23,336 bases of DNA. It comes from Clostridia bacterium (GTDB lineage: Bacteria; Bacillota; Clostridia; UBA1381). The DNA is taken from positions 1 through 23,336 of the forward strand of contig CAADSR010000272.1 in NCBI GenBank assembly GCA_900751685.1, read 5' to 3'. Below, piece by piece: positions 8,444 to 15,597 of the stretch. Under the pieces are notes generated by a model, which worked only from the letters and a program-made list of their open reading frames with translations, was not told the DNA's origin and did not search any database. Numbering within the stretch: the first letter of the stretch is position 1; the number at the start of each line of letters is the position of its first letter. Made by a program: the position numbers and the translations under genes.

Positions 8444-9116
8444 GGCGCCCACCGCCTTTGATCTGGCCATCCTCAATGCGGACGATACGGTTTGCCATCT
8501 GGGCAATTTCCTCGTTATGAGTGATCATAACAATGGTTTGATGAAATTTCTCTCCAGTAACTTTTAAAAGCCCTAATACATCAAGGCTGGTTTTACTGTC
8601 CAAATTTCCAGTGGGCTCATCTGCCAGGATGATCGCAGGCTTCGTTGCCAACGCCCGCGCGATCGCCACCCGCTGCTGCTGCCCGCCTGAAAGCTGGGAG
8701 GGCAGGCTCTCCAGCTTTGATTCCAGCCCTAATGTGCCGACGATACGGCCAATGTAGTCCTGATCTACTTTATTCCCATCCAGCTCGATCGGAAGCACGA
8801 TGTTTTCATAGACATTGAGCACTGGGACCAAATTATAGCTTTGAAAAATAAAGCCGATTTTCCGGCGGCGGAAAATCGTCAGCGCGTCGTCTTTGAGCTC
8901 AAACAAATTCTTCCCATCCACAAAAACTGTTCCTGACGTCGGCCGGTCCAGCCCTCCAAGCATATGGAGCAGGGTCGACTTCCCGCTTCCAGAGGTTCCT
9001 ACAATCGCTACAAACTCTCCCTGTTTTACCTGCAGATTGACCCCGTCCAAAGCCTTCACAACAGTTGTCCCGCTGCCATAATATTTTTTCAGCTCCTGCG
9101 TTTTCAAAATATCCAT
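8436..9116 (-). CDS. ABC transporter ATP-binding protein (LolD/MacB/BceA type)
   Basis: A 226-residue ATPase that powers the permease encoded just downstream. Walker A is GTSGSGKST (residues 40-48), the Q-loop Gln is in IFQSYN (92), the signature is LSGGQQQR (142-149), Walker B is IILADE (162-167) followed by PTGNLDS, and the switch His is in MITHNEE (200). The length and the QLSGGQQQRVAIARAL and ADEPTGNLD runs are typical of the MacB/LolD/BceA group that pairs with FtsX-type permeases. GAGGAG and AAGG precede ATG 9116. The stop codon overlaps the permease start. The gene is separated from the histidine kinase gene by 183 bases holding a strong terminator, so it probably has its own activated promoter. 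Confidence 0.94.
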   Translation of the reverse strand: MDILKTQELKKYYGSGTTVVKALDGVNLQVKQGEFVAIVGTSGSGKSTLLHMLGGLDRPTSGTVFVDGKNLFELKDDALTIFRRRKIGFIFQSYNLVPVLNVYENIVLPIELDGNKVDQDYIGRIVGTLGLESKLESLPSQLSGGQQQRVAIARALATKPAIILADEPTGNLDSKTSLDVLGLLKVTGEKFHQTIVMITHNEEIAQMANRIVRIEDGQIKGGGRHV

Positions 9117-9181
9117 GTCCTTCTCCTCTCATTCATGTTTCCCAAAACAATAAGCTTTTACCCCACTGCTGGAGAACAAAA

Positions 9182-9211
9182 AAAGGAGCGGCACACCCTT
9201 GTGCCGCTCCC
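9182..9211 (-). terminator. Terminator between histidine kinase and ABC genes
   Basis: On the minus strand a GC-rich hairpin, GGAGCGGCAC paired with GTGCCGCTCC around a short AAGGGT loop, is followed by seven T. It should end most transcripts coming from the two-component genes. It is flanked by the inverted repeat TAAAAGCTT (9212-9220) / AAGCTTTTA (9152-9160), which could form an outer stem. Confidence 0.88.
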
Positions 9212-9222
9212 TAAAAGCTTCC

Positions 9223-9299
9223 CCGTGGTGTTTTATACTCTTATTTTAACACACGAAGCTTTCGTTGGCCTTTCTCAATCCTTACACTTTTGACAGATT
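9223..9299 (-). promoter_or_regulatory. Possible activated promoter region of the ABC operon
   Basis: Just after the kinase stop codon the minus strand reads TGTCAAAAG-TGTAAGGAT-TGAGAAAGG, three similar units at 9-base steps. TAAAAT and TATAAA -10-like hexamers follow within about 40 bases, but there is no good -35. A weak -35 next to direct repeats would fit a promoter activated by the OmpR-type regulator of this locus. If so, the terminator at 9182-9211 lies inside the ABC leader. This is inference; the repeats are imperfect. Confidence 0.3.
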
Positions 9300-10211
9300 T
9301 CATGCACCATTGCCGCGGGGGAGAAAAACAGAGAATATACTTCCCTGGCCCAGCACAGATGTAACCTTGATGTAACCGCCCTGGCCCGAAATGATCTCCC
9401 TTGCCAAATATAATCCCAACCCCACGCCTTCCTGCCCCGCTGTCTGAGCAGAGCGGTAGAAACGCTCAAATATTTTCGCTGTTTCCTCTTCACTGATGCC
9501 AGCTCCCGTATCAGCAATATCGATCCGGCAAAACATTTCATAGCCTGCTGCCGAAATTTGAATCTGTCCGCCCTCCGGCGTATATTTTACTGCATTATCC
9601 ACCAGGTTCCCCAGGGCTTCCGCTGTCCACTTCGGGTCAAATACCGCCGTAAACCCTTTCTGCCCAGCGCCCTGCAAGATCCGGATATTTTTTGCCTGTG
9701 CCTTTGTTTGATACATCCGGGCAACTGCTTCTAATAATCCGTCTACCTTATTTTTCTGTGGGGTAAGCTGCAACACCCCATTCTCCAGCCGGGATGTTTT
9801 GATTAGATCCTGCAGCAAGAAATTTAATTTTTCTGCTTGCACCCGTACCTGTCCCGCCAGCTCTGCCGCTTCCGGAGAAAGTCCGGAGGCCTCCTGCAGG
9901 AGCTGCGTATACAAAAGGATATTTGCCACCGGCGTTTTTGTTTGATGGGATATGTCGCTCACCAATTGCTCCACCTGTTGTTTTTGCTGAAGCACCTGAC
10001 GGCGGGAAAATCCGCTGGAGGCTAAAAACCGGCTCATCTTCGCTTCAATTTGGGAAAGCTGTTTTTCATCATAGGCTTGCTCTTGAAACGTTCCATCATA
10101 GGCTTGCTCAAGCATCTTGCTAAGGCGTAGCAAGATCCTCCTGACCCGGAAGCGCTGCCAGAGAAGGAGCAAAATGCTCAAAAGCGCAATTGCTGTTAAA
10201 ATATAAATCAT
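9300..10211 (-). CDS. Sensor histidine kinase
   Basis: A 303-residue membrane-bound kinase with one visible N-terminal helix (IYILTAIALLSILLLLW, residues 2-18), almost no outside domain, and a cytoplasmic coil. The HisKA H-box SDISHQTKTPVANI has the phospho-acceptor His at 89. The ATPase domain shows the N-box NLVDNAVKYTPEGG (202-215), G1 DTGAGI (234-239), an F-box (ERFYR) and G2 GVGLGL (262-267). It should phosphorylate the response regulator encoded immediately upstream; the two genes overlap by four bases (ATGA). A kinase with so small an input region often senses through the membrane or through a partner transporter; the ABC genes downstream are the candidate. Residues 35-48 carry an EQAYD repeat. 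Confidence 0.93.
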   Translation of the reverse strand: MIYILTAIALLSILLLLWQRFRVRRILLRLSKMLEQAYDGTFQEQAYDEKQLSQIEAKMSRFLASSGFSRRQVLQQKQQVEQLVSDISHQTKTPVANILLYTQLLQEASGLSPEAAELAGQVRVQAEKLNFLLQDLIKTSRLENGVLQLTPQKNKVDGLLEAVARMYQTKAQAKNIRILQGAGQKGFTAVFDPKWTAEALGNLVDNAVKYTPEGGQIQISAAGYEMFCRIDIADTGAGISEEETAKIFERFYRSAQTAGQEGVGLGLYLAREIISGQGGYIKVTSVLGQGSIFSVFLPRGNGA

Positions 10212-10888
10212 CCCTGCACCGCCCAGGTATAACCAGTTCCATAAACAGTTTTGATATATTGGGGCTTTGAGGGCTCTTCCTCTAATTTATTCCGCAGACG
10301 GCGCACTGTGACAGACAATGCGTTTTCCTCCACAAAATCATCGGTCCCATATACTTTATCCAATAGGACTTCCCTAGGGACCGTCCTGCCGGGGCTGGAG
10401 GTCAAAGCCTGAAGCAGCCGCTGCTCCGCCCGGCTCAGAAAAACCTCATTTCCATCCTTTGAAAAATAGAGCTTTTCAAAATCAAATAGAAAAGGCCCGC
10501 TCTGGACCACGGGCCGTTTTCCCTGCCCGCTGCTCCGCCGTAACAGCGCTGCCACCCGGGCCCGTAAAATCGCCAGGCTAAAGGGCTTCGTAATATAATC
10601 ATCCCCTCCCAGGGTCAGCCCTGCAACAACATCCGTTTCCAGGTCATTGGCACTTAAAAACAAAACCGGCACAGATGACCGCTGCCGCAGCCAGCTGCAA
10701 AAATCCAGGCCATTCCCATCCGGCAAGTTAATGTCAAGAATCACCAGCCCGATCTTCTGCTCTAAAAACAGCTTTTTAGCTTCCCCGACCCGGCCCGCCT
10801 GCAACACAGTCATTTCGTTTTGGAATGATAAGGCGATTCCCCTGCGAAGGGCAAGGTCATCTTCTACGATCAAAATAGTATGCTCCAT
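10208..10888 (-). CDS. OmpR-family response regulator
   Basis: A 226-residue two-domain regulator. The receiver domain has the acidic pair VEDD (residues 9-11), the phospho-Asp D52 in VILDINLPDG, the Ser at 79 (LFLSAND) and Lys 101 (TKPF). The C-terminal winged helix (about 130-225) contains LSRAEQRLLQAL, GRTVPREVLLDKV, VTVRRLRNKLEEEP and the ending YIKTVYGTGYTW, typical of OmpR/PhoB DNA-binding domains. The AGGAG site overlaps the stop codon of the MATE gene upstream, only 9 bases away, so the two are co-transcribed. It likely controls the ABC genes downstream, and perhaps its own operon. Confidence 0.95.
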   Translation of the reverse strand: MEHTILIVEDDLALRRGIALSFQNEMTVLQAGRVGEAKKLFLEQKIGLVILDINLPDGNGLDFCSWLRQRSSVPVLFLSANDLETDVVAGLTLGGDDYITKPFSLAILRARVAALLRRSSGQGKRPVVQSGPFLFDFEKLYFSKDGNEVFLSRAEQRLLQALTSSPGRTVPREVLLDKVYGTDDFVEENALSVTVRRLRNKLEEEPSKPQYIKTVYGTGYTWAVQG

Positions 10889-10897
10889 CGTCTTCTC

Positions 10898-12247
10898 CTA
10901 TTTCTTTTCACCCTGGATCCAATTTGATTTCCAAGCATAAACTACCACACACACCAGTGCCAATATCCAGCTGACTGGATATCCCTGCAGCACGGTTGTA
11001 AGGCTATGGGTCAGCGGGGTTGCAATATTGACCCACAGCATCCGCACAATACACATATTCCCTACCATGATCAGTGTCGGTGCGATTACGCGCCCAGTCC
11101 CCCGGAACGCATTGGACAATACCTGCACAAACGCCAGCGTCCAATAATATGGCAATAATGTACTCATCATCAAATACCCGTTTTCGATGACTGCCGTGTC
11201 AGATGAAAAGATGCCGATCAGCTTCATCCCAAACAGGTATAAAAAGACAGATACCGCTACCGTGTAACAAAAGCTGATCACAACGCCTGCTATTGTCCCC
11301 CGCTTCACACGCTCAAGCAAACCTGCGCCATAATTTTGACCCACAAAGGTCATGCTTGCCAGGCCAAAGCTCATGATCGGCATCACAACAAACCCGTCGA
11401 TCTTCATATACGCCCCGCAACCGGCCATTGCGCTGGCACCAAACGCATTGATATTCGCCTGCACAATAACATTGGATAAACTAATGATCATGCTCTGCAC
11501 CCCGCTGGGGATACCAAATTTTAAGATCCGCATCATCATGGGCTTATTGACTCTTATTTTTTTGAGCTCCAATTTATAAATATCCTGCGTCCGGATCAAT
11601 TTTAATAATACCAAGACCGCGGAAACCAGCTGTGCAATGACCGTCGCCCAGCCAACGCCGTCAACCCCCATATGGAGGACAGCCACAAATAAAATATCCA
11701 AAACAATATTGACCACAGACGCCGCACAAAGATAGTAAAGCGCGCTCTTAGAATCGCCTACCCCCCGCAGGATCCCGGCTCCCATATTATAGAACAAATT
11801 AAACAAAGAACCGCAGAAGAAAATGCGTAGATATAACACTGAGTTCGCCATGACCTCCTCAGGAGTGCCCATGGCGCGCAAGAGCAGCGGGGAAAGCACG
11901 ATGCCCAAAAAGACTAAGGCGACCCCTCCAATGATGGTCAAGGCAATGGAGGTATGTACCGCTAAAAATAGCCGGTCTTTATTTTTTGCCCCATAATACT
12001 GGGAAATAACCACCCCGGCCCCTGTCGCGATCCCCATAAACAGCCCGATGATCAAATTAATCAACGAATTGCTGGAGCCAACCGCAGCTAAGGCCTCACT
12101 GCCGATATAATTCCCCACGATAATGGAATCTACCGTATTATAGAGCTGCTGAAATAAATTCCCGATCAACAAGGGAATTGAAAAAAACAATATCTGTAAC
12201 CAGATATTTCCTGAAGTCATCGCAGTATCCTTTGGTTGTTTGGTCAA
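10898..12247 (-). CDS. MATE family efflux pump, second copy
   Basis: A 449-residue polytopic protein with the MATE twelve-helix pattern. Hallmarks are ILFFSIPLLIGNLFQQLYNTVDSIIVGNYIG at the N-terminus, VISQYYGAKNKDRL in the first half, KFGIPSGVQSMIISLSNVIVQ starting the second, and MTFVGQNYGAGLLERVKRG. It is clearly different from the pump at 287-1717. The start is TTG at 12247, supported by AAAGGAAGGG 6 to 7 bases upstream; an in-frame ATG at 12220, with a weaker AAAGGA ahead of it, is the alternative. It is the first gene of a transcript that continues into the response regulator and kinase, which suggests a shared drug-response role. Substrate unknown. Confidence 0.92.
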   Translation of the reverse strand: MTKQPKDTAMTSGNIWLQILFFSIPLLIGNLFQQLYNTVDSIIVGNYIGSEALAAVGSSNSLINLIIGLFMGIATGAGVVISQYYGAKNKDRLFLAVHTSIALTIIGGVALVFLGIVLSPLLLRAMGTPEEVMANSVLYLRIFFCGSLFNLFYNMGAGILRGVGDSKSALYYLCAASVVNIVLDILFVAVLHMGVDGVGWATVIAQLVSAVLVLLKLIRTQDIYKLELKKIRVNKPMMMRILKFGIPSGVQSMIISLSNVIVQANINAFGASAMAGCGAYMKIDGFVVMPIMSFGLASMTFVGQNYGAGLLERVKRGTIAGVVISFCYTVAVSVFLYLFGMKLIGIFSSDTAVIENGYLMMSTLLPYYWTLAFVQVLSNAFRGTGRVIAPTLIMVGNMCIVRMLWVNIATPLTHSLTTVLQGYPVSWILALVCVVVYAWKSNWIQGEKK

Positions 12248-12280
12248 TGAAAATCCCTTCCTTTCTCTCTTACACCTTTT

Positions 12281-12309
12281 ATTATATCCCTTTCAAAATT
12301 TTTTTGCAA
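12281..12309 (-). promoter_or_regulatory. Promoter of the MATE/two-component operon
   Basis: On the minus strand TTGCAA (12309-12304), 17 bases, TATAAT (12286-12281), followed about 30 bases later by the MATE start. It is back to back with the leuA leader promoter. Confidence 0.8.
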
Positions 12310-12326
12310 GTTTTTCAAAAAAGCAG

Positions 12327-12355
12327 TTGACAGAAATCACGTTTTCGTGTAGAAT
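12327..12355 (+). promoter_or_regulatory. Promoter of the leuA leader
   Basis: TTGACA at 12327-12332, 17 bases, TAGAAT at 12350-12355. Transcription would start near 12362, giving a leader of about 270 bases that includes the leader peptide and attenuator. Confidence 0.85.
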
Positions 12356-12388
12356 GAGTAATATAGTATTTAATGGAGGAATAAGAAG

Positions 12389-12439
12389 ATGAGAAACGTA
12401 GTATTTGCACAATTCAATACTCTCCTACTTCTAGGCTGA
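12389..12439 (+). CDS. leuA leader peptide (leucine attenuator peptide)
   Basis: A 16-residue reading frame, MRNVVFAQFNTLLLLG, with GGAGGA (12375-12380) 8 bases before its ATG. It contains four Leu codons in a row, CTC CTA CTT CTA (12422-12433), just before Gly and the TGA stop. A run of codons for the pathway's end product in a tiny ORF ahead of a terminator is the mark of ribosome-mediated attenuation. When charged tRNA-Leu is scarce the ribosome should stall here and favour the antiterminator. The gene downstream, leuA, makes leucine, so product and sensor match. The peptide has no other expected function. Confidence 0.9.
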   Translation: MRNVVFAQFNTLLLLG

Positions 12440-12520
12440 ATCGACAATGTGGTCTTCAGTTTTATTCTTCTGTCAAGAAAGAGAATTTTTGCTGAGTCAC
12501 ATTGTGGCTCAGCTTTTTTT
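12436..12520 (+). terminator. Leucine attenuator: antiterminator and terminator of leuA
   Basis: The terminator stem is GCTGAGTCAC / GTGGCTCAGC (12491-12500 and 12504-12513, one G-U pair, three-base loop), followed by seven T (12514-12520). Upstream, ACAATGTG (12444-12451) is exactly complementary to CACATTGT (12498-12505), which spans both strands and the loop of the terminator, so the two folds exclude each other. A small pause hairpin (CTGAA 12436-12440 with TTCAG 12455-12459, plus GAC/GTC inside) can hold the antiterminator strand. A ribosome at the leader stop codon would cover ACAATGTG and allow termination; one stalled on the Leu codons would not. Confidence 0.85.
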
Positions 12521-12635
12521 ATCTATAAAAAATCAATTCCATCCCTTTTCCGAATTGGTTTTGGGGCAGAGCAACAATTGTACTTTGCAAATCTGTTTCA
12601 TCAAATAGATGCGTAACGCAGAAAGGATGTTTATT
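12521..12635 (+). other. leuA leader, distal part
   Basis: The 115 bases between the attenuator and the leuA start. They include a possible small hairpin, CAATTC (12534-12539) with GAATTG (12552-12557), and the leuA ribosome site. No gene or second promoter was seen here. Confidence 0.5.
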
Positions 12636-14294
12636 ATGAATCATCAAAAGTATCAAAAAATGTACCATCCGGTCCCATTGGAGCACCGTGAATGGCCGGA
12701 TCACGAAATCACCCATGCCCCTATTTGGTGCAGTGTTGACCTGCGGGATGGAAATCAGGCGCTTTATTCGCCGATGACCATGGAAGAAAAAATTGAATTT
12801 TTCAAGTTTCTTGTAAAATTAGGTTTTAAGGAGATCGAAGTTGGCTTTCCGGCCGCTTCCGATACCGAATTTGATTTTGTACGCCGTCTGATCGACGGGG
12901 ATATGATCCCCGATGACGTGACAATCCAGGTATTGACCCAAGCCCGTGAACATATTATCAAACGGACGGTAGAGTCCTTAAAAGGCGTAAAGAATGCGAT
13001 CATCCATTTATATAATTCAACCTCTACCCTGCAGCGGCAAGTAGTTTTCCGCAAAAGCAAGGAAGAGATCAAGCAATTGGCCGTTGACGGGGCCCAACTG
13101 ATTGTCGATCTGTTAGATAACGGGGAGCTGGACGGAAATATCCGCTACGAATATTCTCCCGAAAGCTTTACCTGCACGGAAATGGATTACGCTGCTGAAA
13201 TCACGAACGCTGTGCTGGAGGTGTTAAAACCCACGCCGGAGCGCAAGGTGATTGTTAACCTGCCTTCCACAATTGAGGTTGCGACTGCCAACGTCTATGC
13301 CGACCAGATCGAATATATGTGCAAGCATTTAAATAACCGTGAAAACTTGATCATCAGTGTCCACGCCCACAATGACCGGGGTACAGGCGTCGCTTCCAGT
13401 GAGCTGGCGCTGCTTGCTGGGGCGGACCGTGTGGAGGGGACCCTGTTTGGAAACGGGGAACGCACTGGGAACACAGATTTGATCACAACCGCGTTAAACC
13501 TGTTCTGCCAAGGGATCGACCCTTGCCTGAATCTGGAGAACATTGATGAAGTTATTGCCGTATTTGAGAAATTTAACCGTTTGCCAATCCATCCCCGCCA
13601 TCCTTATGCAGGAGAAATGGCGTATGTTGCTTTTTCCGGCTCCCACCAGGATGCCATTAAGAAAAGCATGGATGTTTACGAAGCTGGACAAAAATCAAGC
13701 TGGGCAAACCCTTATCTGACAATCGACCCTACCGACCTGGGCCGCCAATATGAGCCTATTCAAATCAACAGCCAGTCCGGCAAGGGCGGCCTTCATTATG
13801 TGATGGAAAACAAGTATGGCTACACCATGCCAAAGCTGATGTTGGCTGAATTTTCAAAGCTGGTCACCCATCTTTCAGAGGAAAAGAAAACAGTTTTGGA
13901 GAACAGCGAGATCCACAAGGCATTCCACGACACGTATGTCAACCTAGACGCTCCTGTCAAGCTTCAGTTCTACCGCTCTTCCGTAGAAGACAATGTAACC
14001 GTTTTATCCGCCACCATTGAAGCAAATGGCAAGGTATCTACTGTGGAAGGCCGCGGGAACGGGCCCTTGGATGCGCTTTGCAATGGGATCCGGGACAATC
14101 TAAACAAGGATTTTGAAATCGTTTCTTATACAGAGCATGCTTTAGAGCTTGGATCAAAATCCCAGGCTGTCAGCTACATTGCCATCCGCAATGGCTCTGA
14201 AACACTGTACTGGGGGGCTGGTATCGACGCAAACATCAATACCTCTTCCATTTATGCTTTGATCAGTGCATTGAACCGGTTTTTGACCGCATAA
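12636..14294 (+). CDS. leuA: 2-isopropylmalate synthase
   Basis: A 552-residue enzyme that condenses acetyl-CoA with 2-oxoisovalerate, the first committed step of leucine synthesis. The N-terminal TIM barrel shows CSVDLRDGNQAL (metal and substrate residues), the GFKEIEVGFPAAS strand, and the metal-binding VHAHNDRGTG. The linker and the C-terminal regulatory domain follow (ALCNGIRDNLNKDF, ending near YALISALNRFLTA). Length and the start HREWPDHEITHAPIWCSVDLRDGNQAL fit the long LeuA form. AGAAAGGA precedes ATG 12636 by about 9 bases; ATGs at 12609 and 12627 in the same frame lack such a site. It stands alone here, without leuB, leuC or leuD beside it. Expression is likely set by the leucine attenuator upstream. 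Confidence 0.96.
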   Translation: MNHQKYQKMYHPVPLEHREWPDHEITHAPIWCSVDLRDGNQALYSPMTMEEKIEFFKFLVKLGFKEIEVGFPAASDTEFDFVRRLIDGDMIPDDVTIQVLTQAREHIIKRTVESLKGVKNAIIHLYNSTSTLQRQVVFRKSKEEIKQLAVDGAQLIVDLLDNGELDGNIRYEYSPESFTCTEMDYAAEITNAVLEVLKPTPERKVIVNLPSTIEVATANVYADQIEYMCKHLNNRENLIISVHAHNDRGTGVASSELALLAGADRVEGTLFGNGERTGNTDLITTALNLFCQGIDPCLNLENIDEVIAVFEKFNRLPIHPRHPYAGEMAYVAFSGSHQDAIKKSMDVYEAGQKSSWANPYLTIDPTDLGRQYEPIQINSQSGKGGLHYVMENKYGYTMPKLMLAEFSKLVTHLSEEKKTVLENSEIHKAFHDTYVNLDAPVKLQFYRSSVEDNVTVLSATIEANGKVSTVEGRGNGPLDALCNGIRDNLNKDFEIVSYTEHALELGSKSQAVSYIAIRNGSETLYWGAGIDANINTSSIYALISALNRFLTA

Positions 14295-14295
14295 T

Positions 14296-14337
14296 AAAAG
14301 AGCTACAAAGAAGTGACCACTTCTTTGTAGCTCTTTT
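14296..14337. terminator. Bidirectional terminator between leuA and divIVA
   Basis: Twenty-base perfect arms (14296-14315 and 14318-14337; core GAGCTACAAAGAAGTG) separated by two bases. They begin with AAAA and end with TTTT, so the hairpin is followed by U on either strand. It begins two bases after the leuA stop and ends five bases short of the divIVA stop, serving both convergent genes. Confidence 0.92.
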
Positions 14338-14341
14338 ACAT

Positions 14342-14785
14342 TTATCCATCAATCTGGTCCAGCATTTCTACTAAGGTGGCGCAAATGCCTTTCATCTTTG
14401 CTTTATAGGCGGCTACCTCTGTTTTCATTGCCAACATTTCTTTATGGGTCTTCAAATGCTCATCATCAATTTGCTTCGACAGGCGCTCCGCCTTGACCTT
14501 CGCATCTTGGAGGATGGTGCTGGCTTCCAGCTCGGCCTTCTGCCGCAGCTCATCCCCCGATGTACGGGCTACTTCCAAGGCATTTTTCATGGTCGATTCA
14601 ATGGCCTTATAGCGGTCTACTTCCTCGGTCAATTGGGTGATCTTTTCCCGCAGGCTTTTGACCTCTTTCCCCAAGGCAGCGTAATCTCCGATAATGACAT
14701 CCAGGAAATCGTCTACCTGGTCCCTGTCATACCCCCGTAATTTTATTTCAAATTCTTTGTTTTGGATTTCAGATGGTTTTAACAT
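14342..14785 (-). CDS. divIVA: DivIVA-family cell division / polarity protein
   Basis: A 147-residue protein of the DivIVA/GpsB group. The N-terminal lipid-binding segment reads MLKPSEIQNKEFEIKLRGYDRDQVDDFLD. It is followed by coiled coil from about residue 33 onward (DYAALGKEVKSLREKITQLTEEVDRYK and later KAERLSKQIDDEHLKTHKEM). DivIVA proteins gather at curved membrane (poles and septum) and recruit partners. An in-frame ATG at 14800 exists, but only 14785 has a well-spaced ATGGAG site and begins the conserved sequence. ylmH precedes it, the usual Firmicute neighbour. It is slightly shorter than Bacillus DivIVA (about 164 residues). A perfect 12-base palindrome, CCGCAGCTGCGG, lies at 14805-14816 in its leader. 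Confidence 0.92.
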   Translation of the reverse strand: MLKPSEIQNKEFEIKLRGYDRDQVDDFLDVIIGDYAALGKEVKSLREKITQLTEEVDRYKAIESTMKNALEVARTSGDELRQKAELEASTILQDAKVKAERLSKQIDDEHLKTHKEMLAMKTEVAAYKAKMKGICATLVEMLDQIDG

Positions 14786-14828
14786 GATGACATTCTCCAT
14801 TTCTCCGCAGCTGCGGGCTGGTCCTTCC

Positions 14829-15581
14829 TTATAAATACCGCTTTACACTCAGATGTATTCTTCCTTTGCGTGTCATTCCATCTACCTGTTGTAGCTCATA
14901 ACGGCCAAAGCCACGGACCGATAACAACGTATTCTCTTCCAACGGTTTCGCGCCTTGCACTGCCGGCTTATGGTCCGCCTGGACTTTTCCGGCTGCAATT
15001 AGTTTTTCCGCTTCTGAGCGGGAAATACGAAGTATTCCAGCAAGCACTGCATCTAGGCGCAGGGAAGCAACAATCAAAGAAAGCTGCTCAAATTTACGTT
15101 CTGGAAGAGGGAGCTGCCCCGGCTCTGCCAAAGAAACCTGTACACCCCGGTTTCCTATCTTTTCTAAATGGCTGCAAAGATATTCAGCAATATCCCTGCA
15201 TACAAAAACATATGCGTCATTTTGATGAATCAGAATATCCCCAGTCTTATTTCTTTGGATGCCCAGTCCCAAAATGCTGCCCAGATAATCCCGGTGGCTC
15301 AAAGGCTCTCCATAATGGGATGAGATCTTTAAGATCCGGATAGGAAATGATCCCTCCTCCAGTGCCTGCCATTCCGGGGACACCCCCAGCATCTGCCGCT
15401 CACACTCAGGACCTCCGCCAAAATATAAGGCCTGGTATTCATAAGGCACAAATAAATTTTCTTTCAGAAAAGCCTGCTGCCCCCCGTCCAGAAAATCAGA
15501 AAAGCGAGGTTCGGCATACTTTCCACACAGGCGGAACAGATCCTCCGCCCGTGCCAGCAATAATTTTTCCTCTGTGTTCAT
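14829..15581 (-). CDS. ylmH: YlmH-type S4-domain RNA-binding protein
   Basis: A 250-residue protein of the YlmH family. The N-terminal domain precedes an RNA-binding middle part (SHRDYLGSILGLGIQRNKTGDILI near residues 95-118, comparable to the RE(I/F)LGSLMGLG-type motif). The C-terminal S4 domain is LRLDAVLAGILRISRSEAEKLIAAGKVQADHKP, ending FGRYELQQVDGMTRKGRIHLSVKRY. YlmH binds ribosomal RNA and has been linked to rescue of stalled 50S subunits in Bacillus. AAGGAGG lies 4 bases before ATG 15581; the in-frame ATG at 15599 lies upstream of that site and is rejected. It is downstream of pnp, with a weak terminator between, and upstream of divIVA. Confidence 0.92.
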   Translation of the reverse strand: MNTEEKLLLARAEDLFRLCGKYAEPRFSDFLDGGQQAFLKENLFVPYEYQALYFGGGPECERQMLGVSPEWQALEEGSFPIRILKISSHYGEPLSHRDYLGSILGLGIQRNKTGDILIHQNDAYVFVCRDIAEYLCSHLEKIGNRGVQVSLAEPGQLPLPERKFEQLSLIVASLRLDAVLAGILRISRSEAEKLIAAGKVQADHKPAVQGAKPLEENTLLSVRGFGRYELQQVDGMTRKGRIHLSVKRYL

Positions 15582-15597
15582 TTGGCCTCCTTTTACC

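Noticed and set aside
8443..8506. Longer start for the ABC permease at 8506
   Set aside because: It would overlap the ATPase gene by 71 bases with no ribosome site; ATG 8443 starts the family-like sequence and couples to the ATPase stop.
14805..14816. Perfect palindrome CCGCAGCTGCGG upstream of divIVA as an operator or terminator
   Set aside because: Only 12 bases, no loop, no T-run, and no second copy nearby; chance cannot be excluded.
14870..15343. 157-codon plus-strand ORF opposite ylmH
   Set aside because: The minus-strand YlmH is convincing in full; this frame has low-complexity Pro/Ser-rich content and no start signal.
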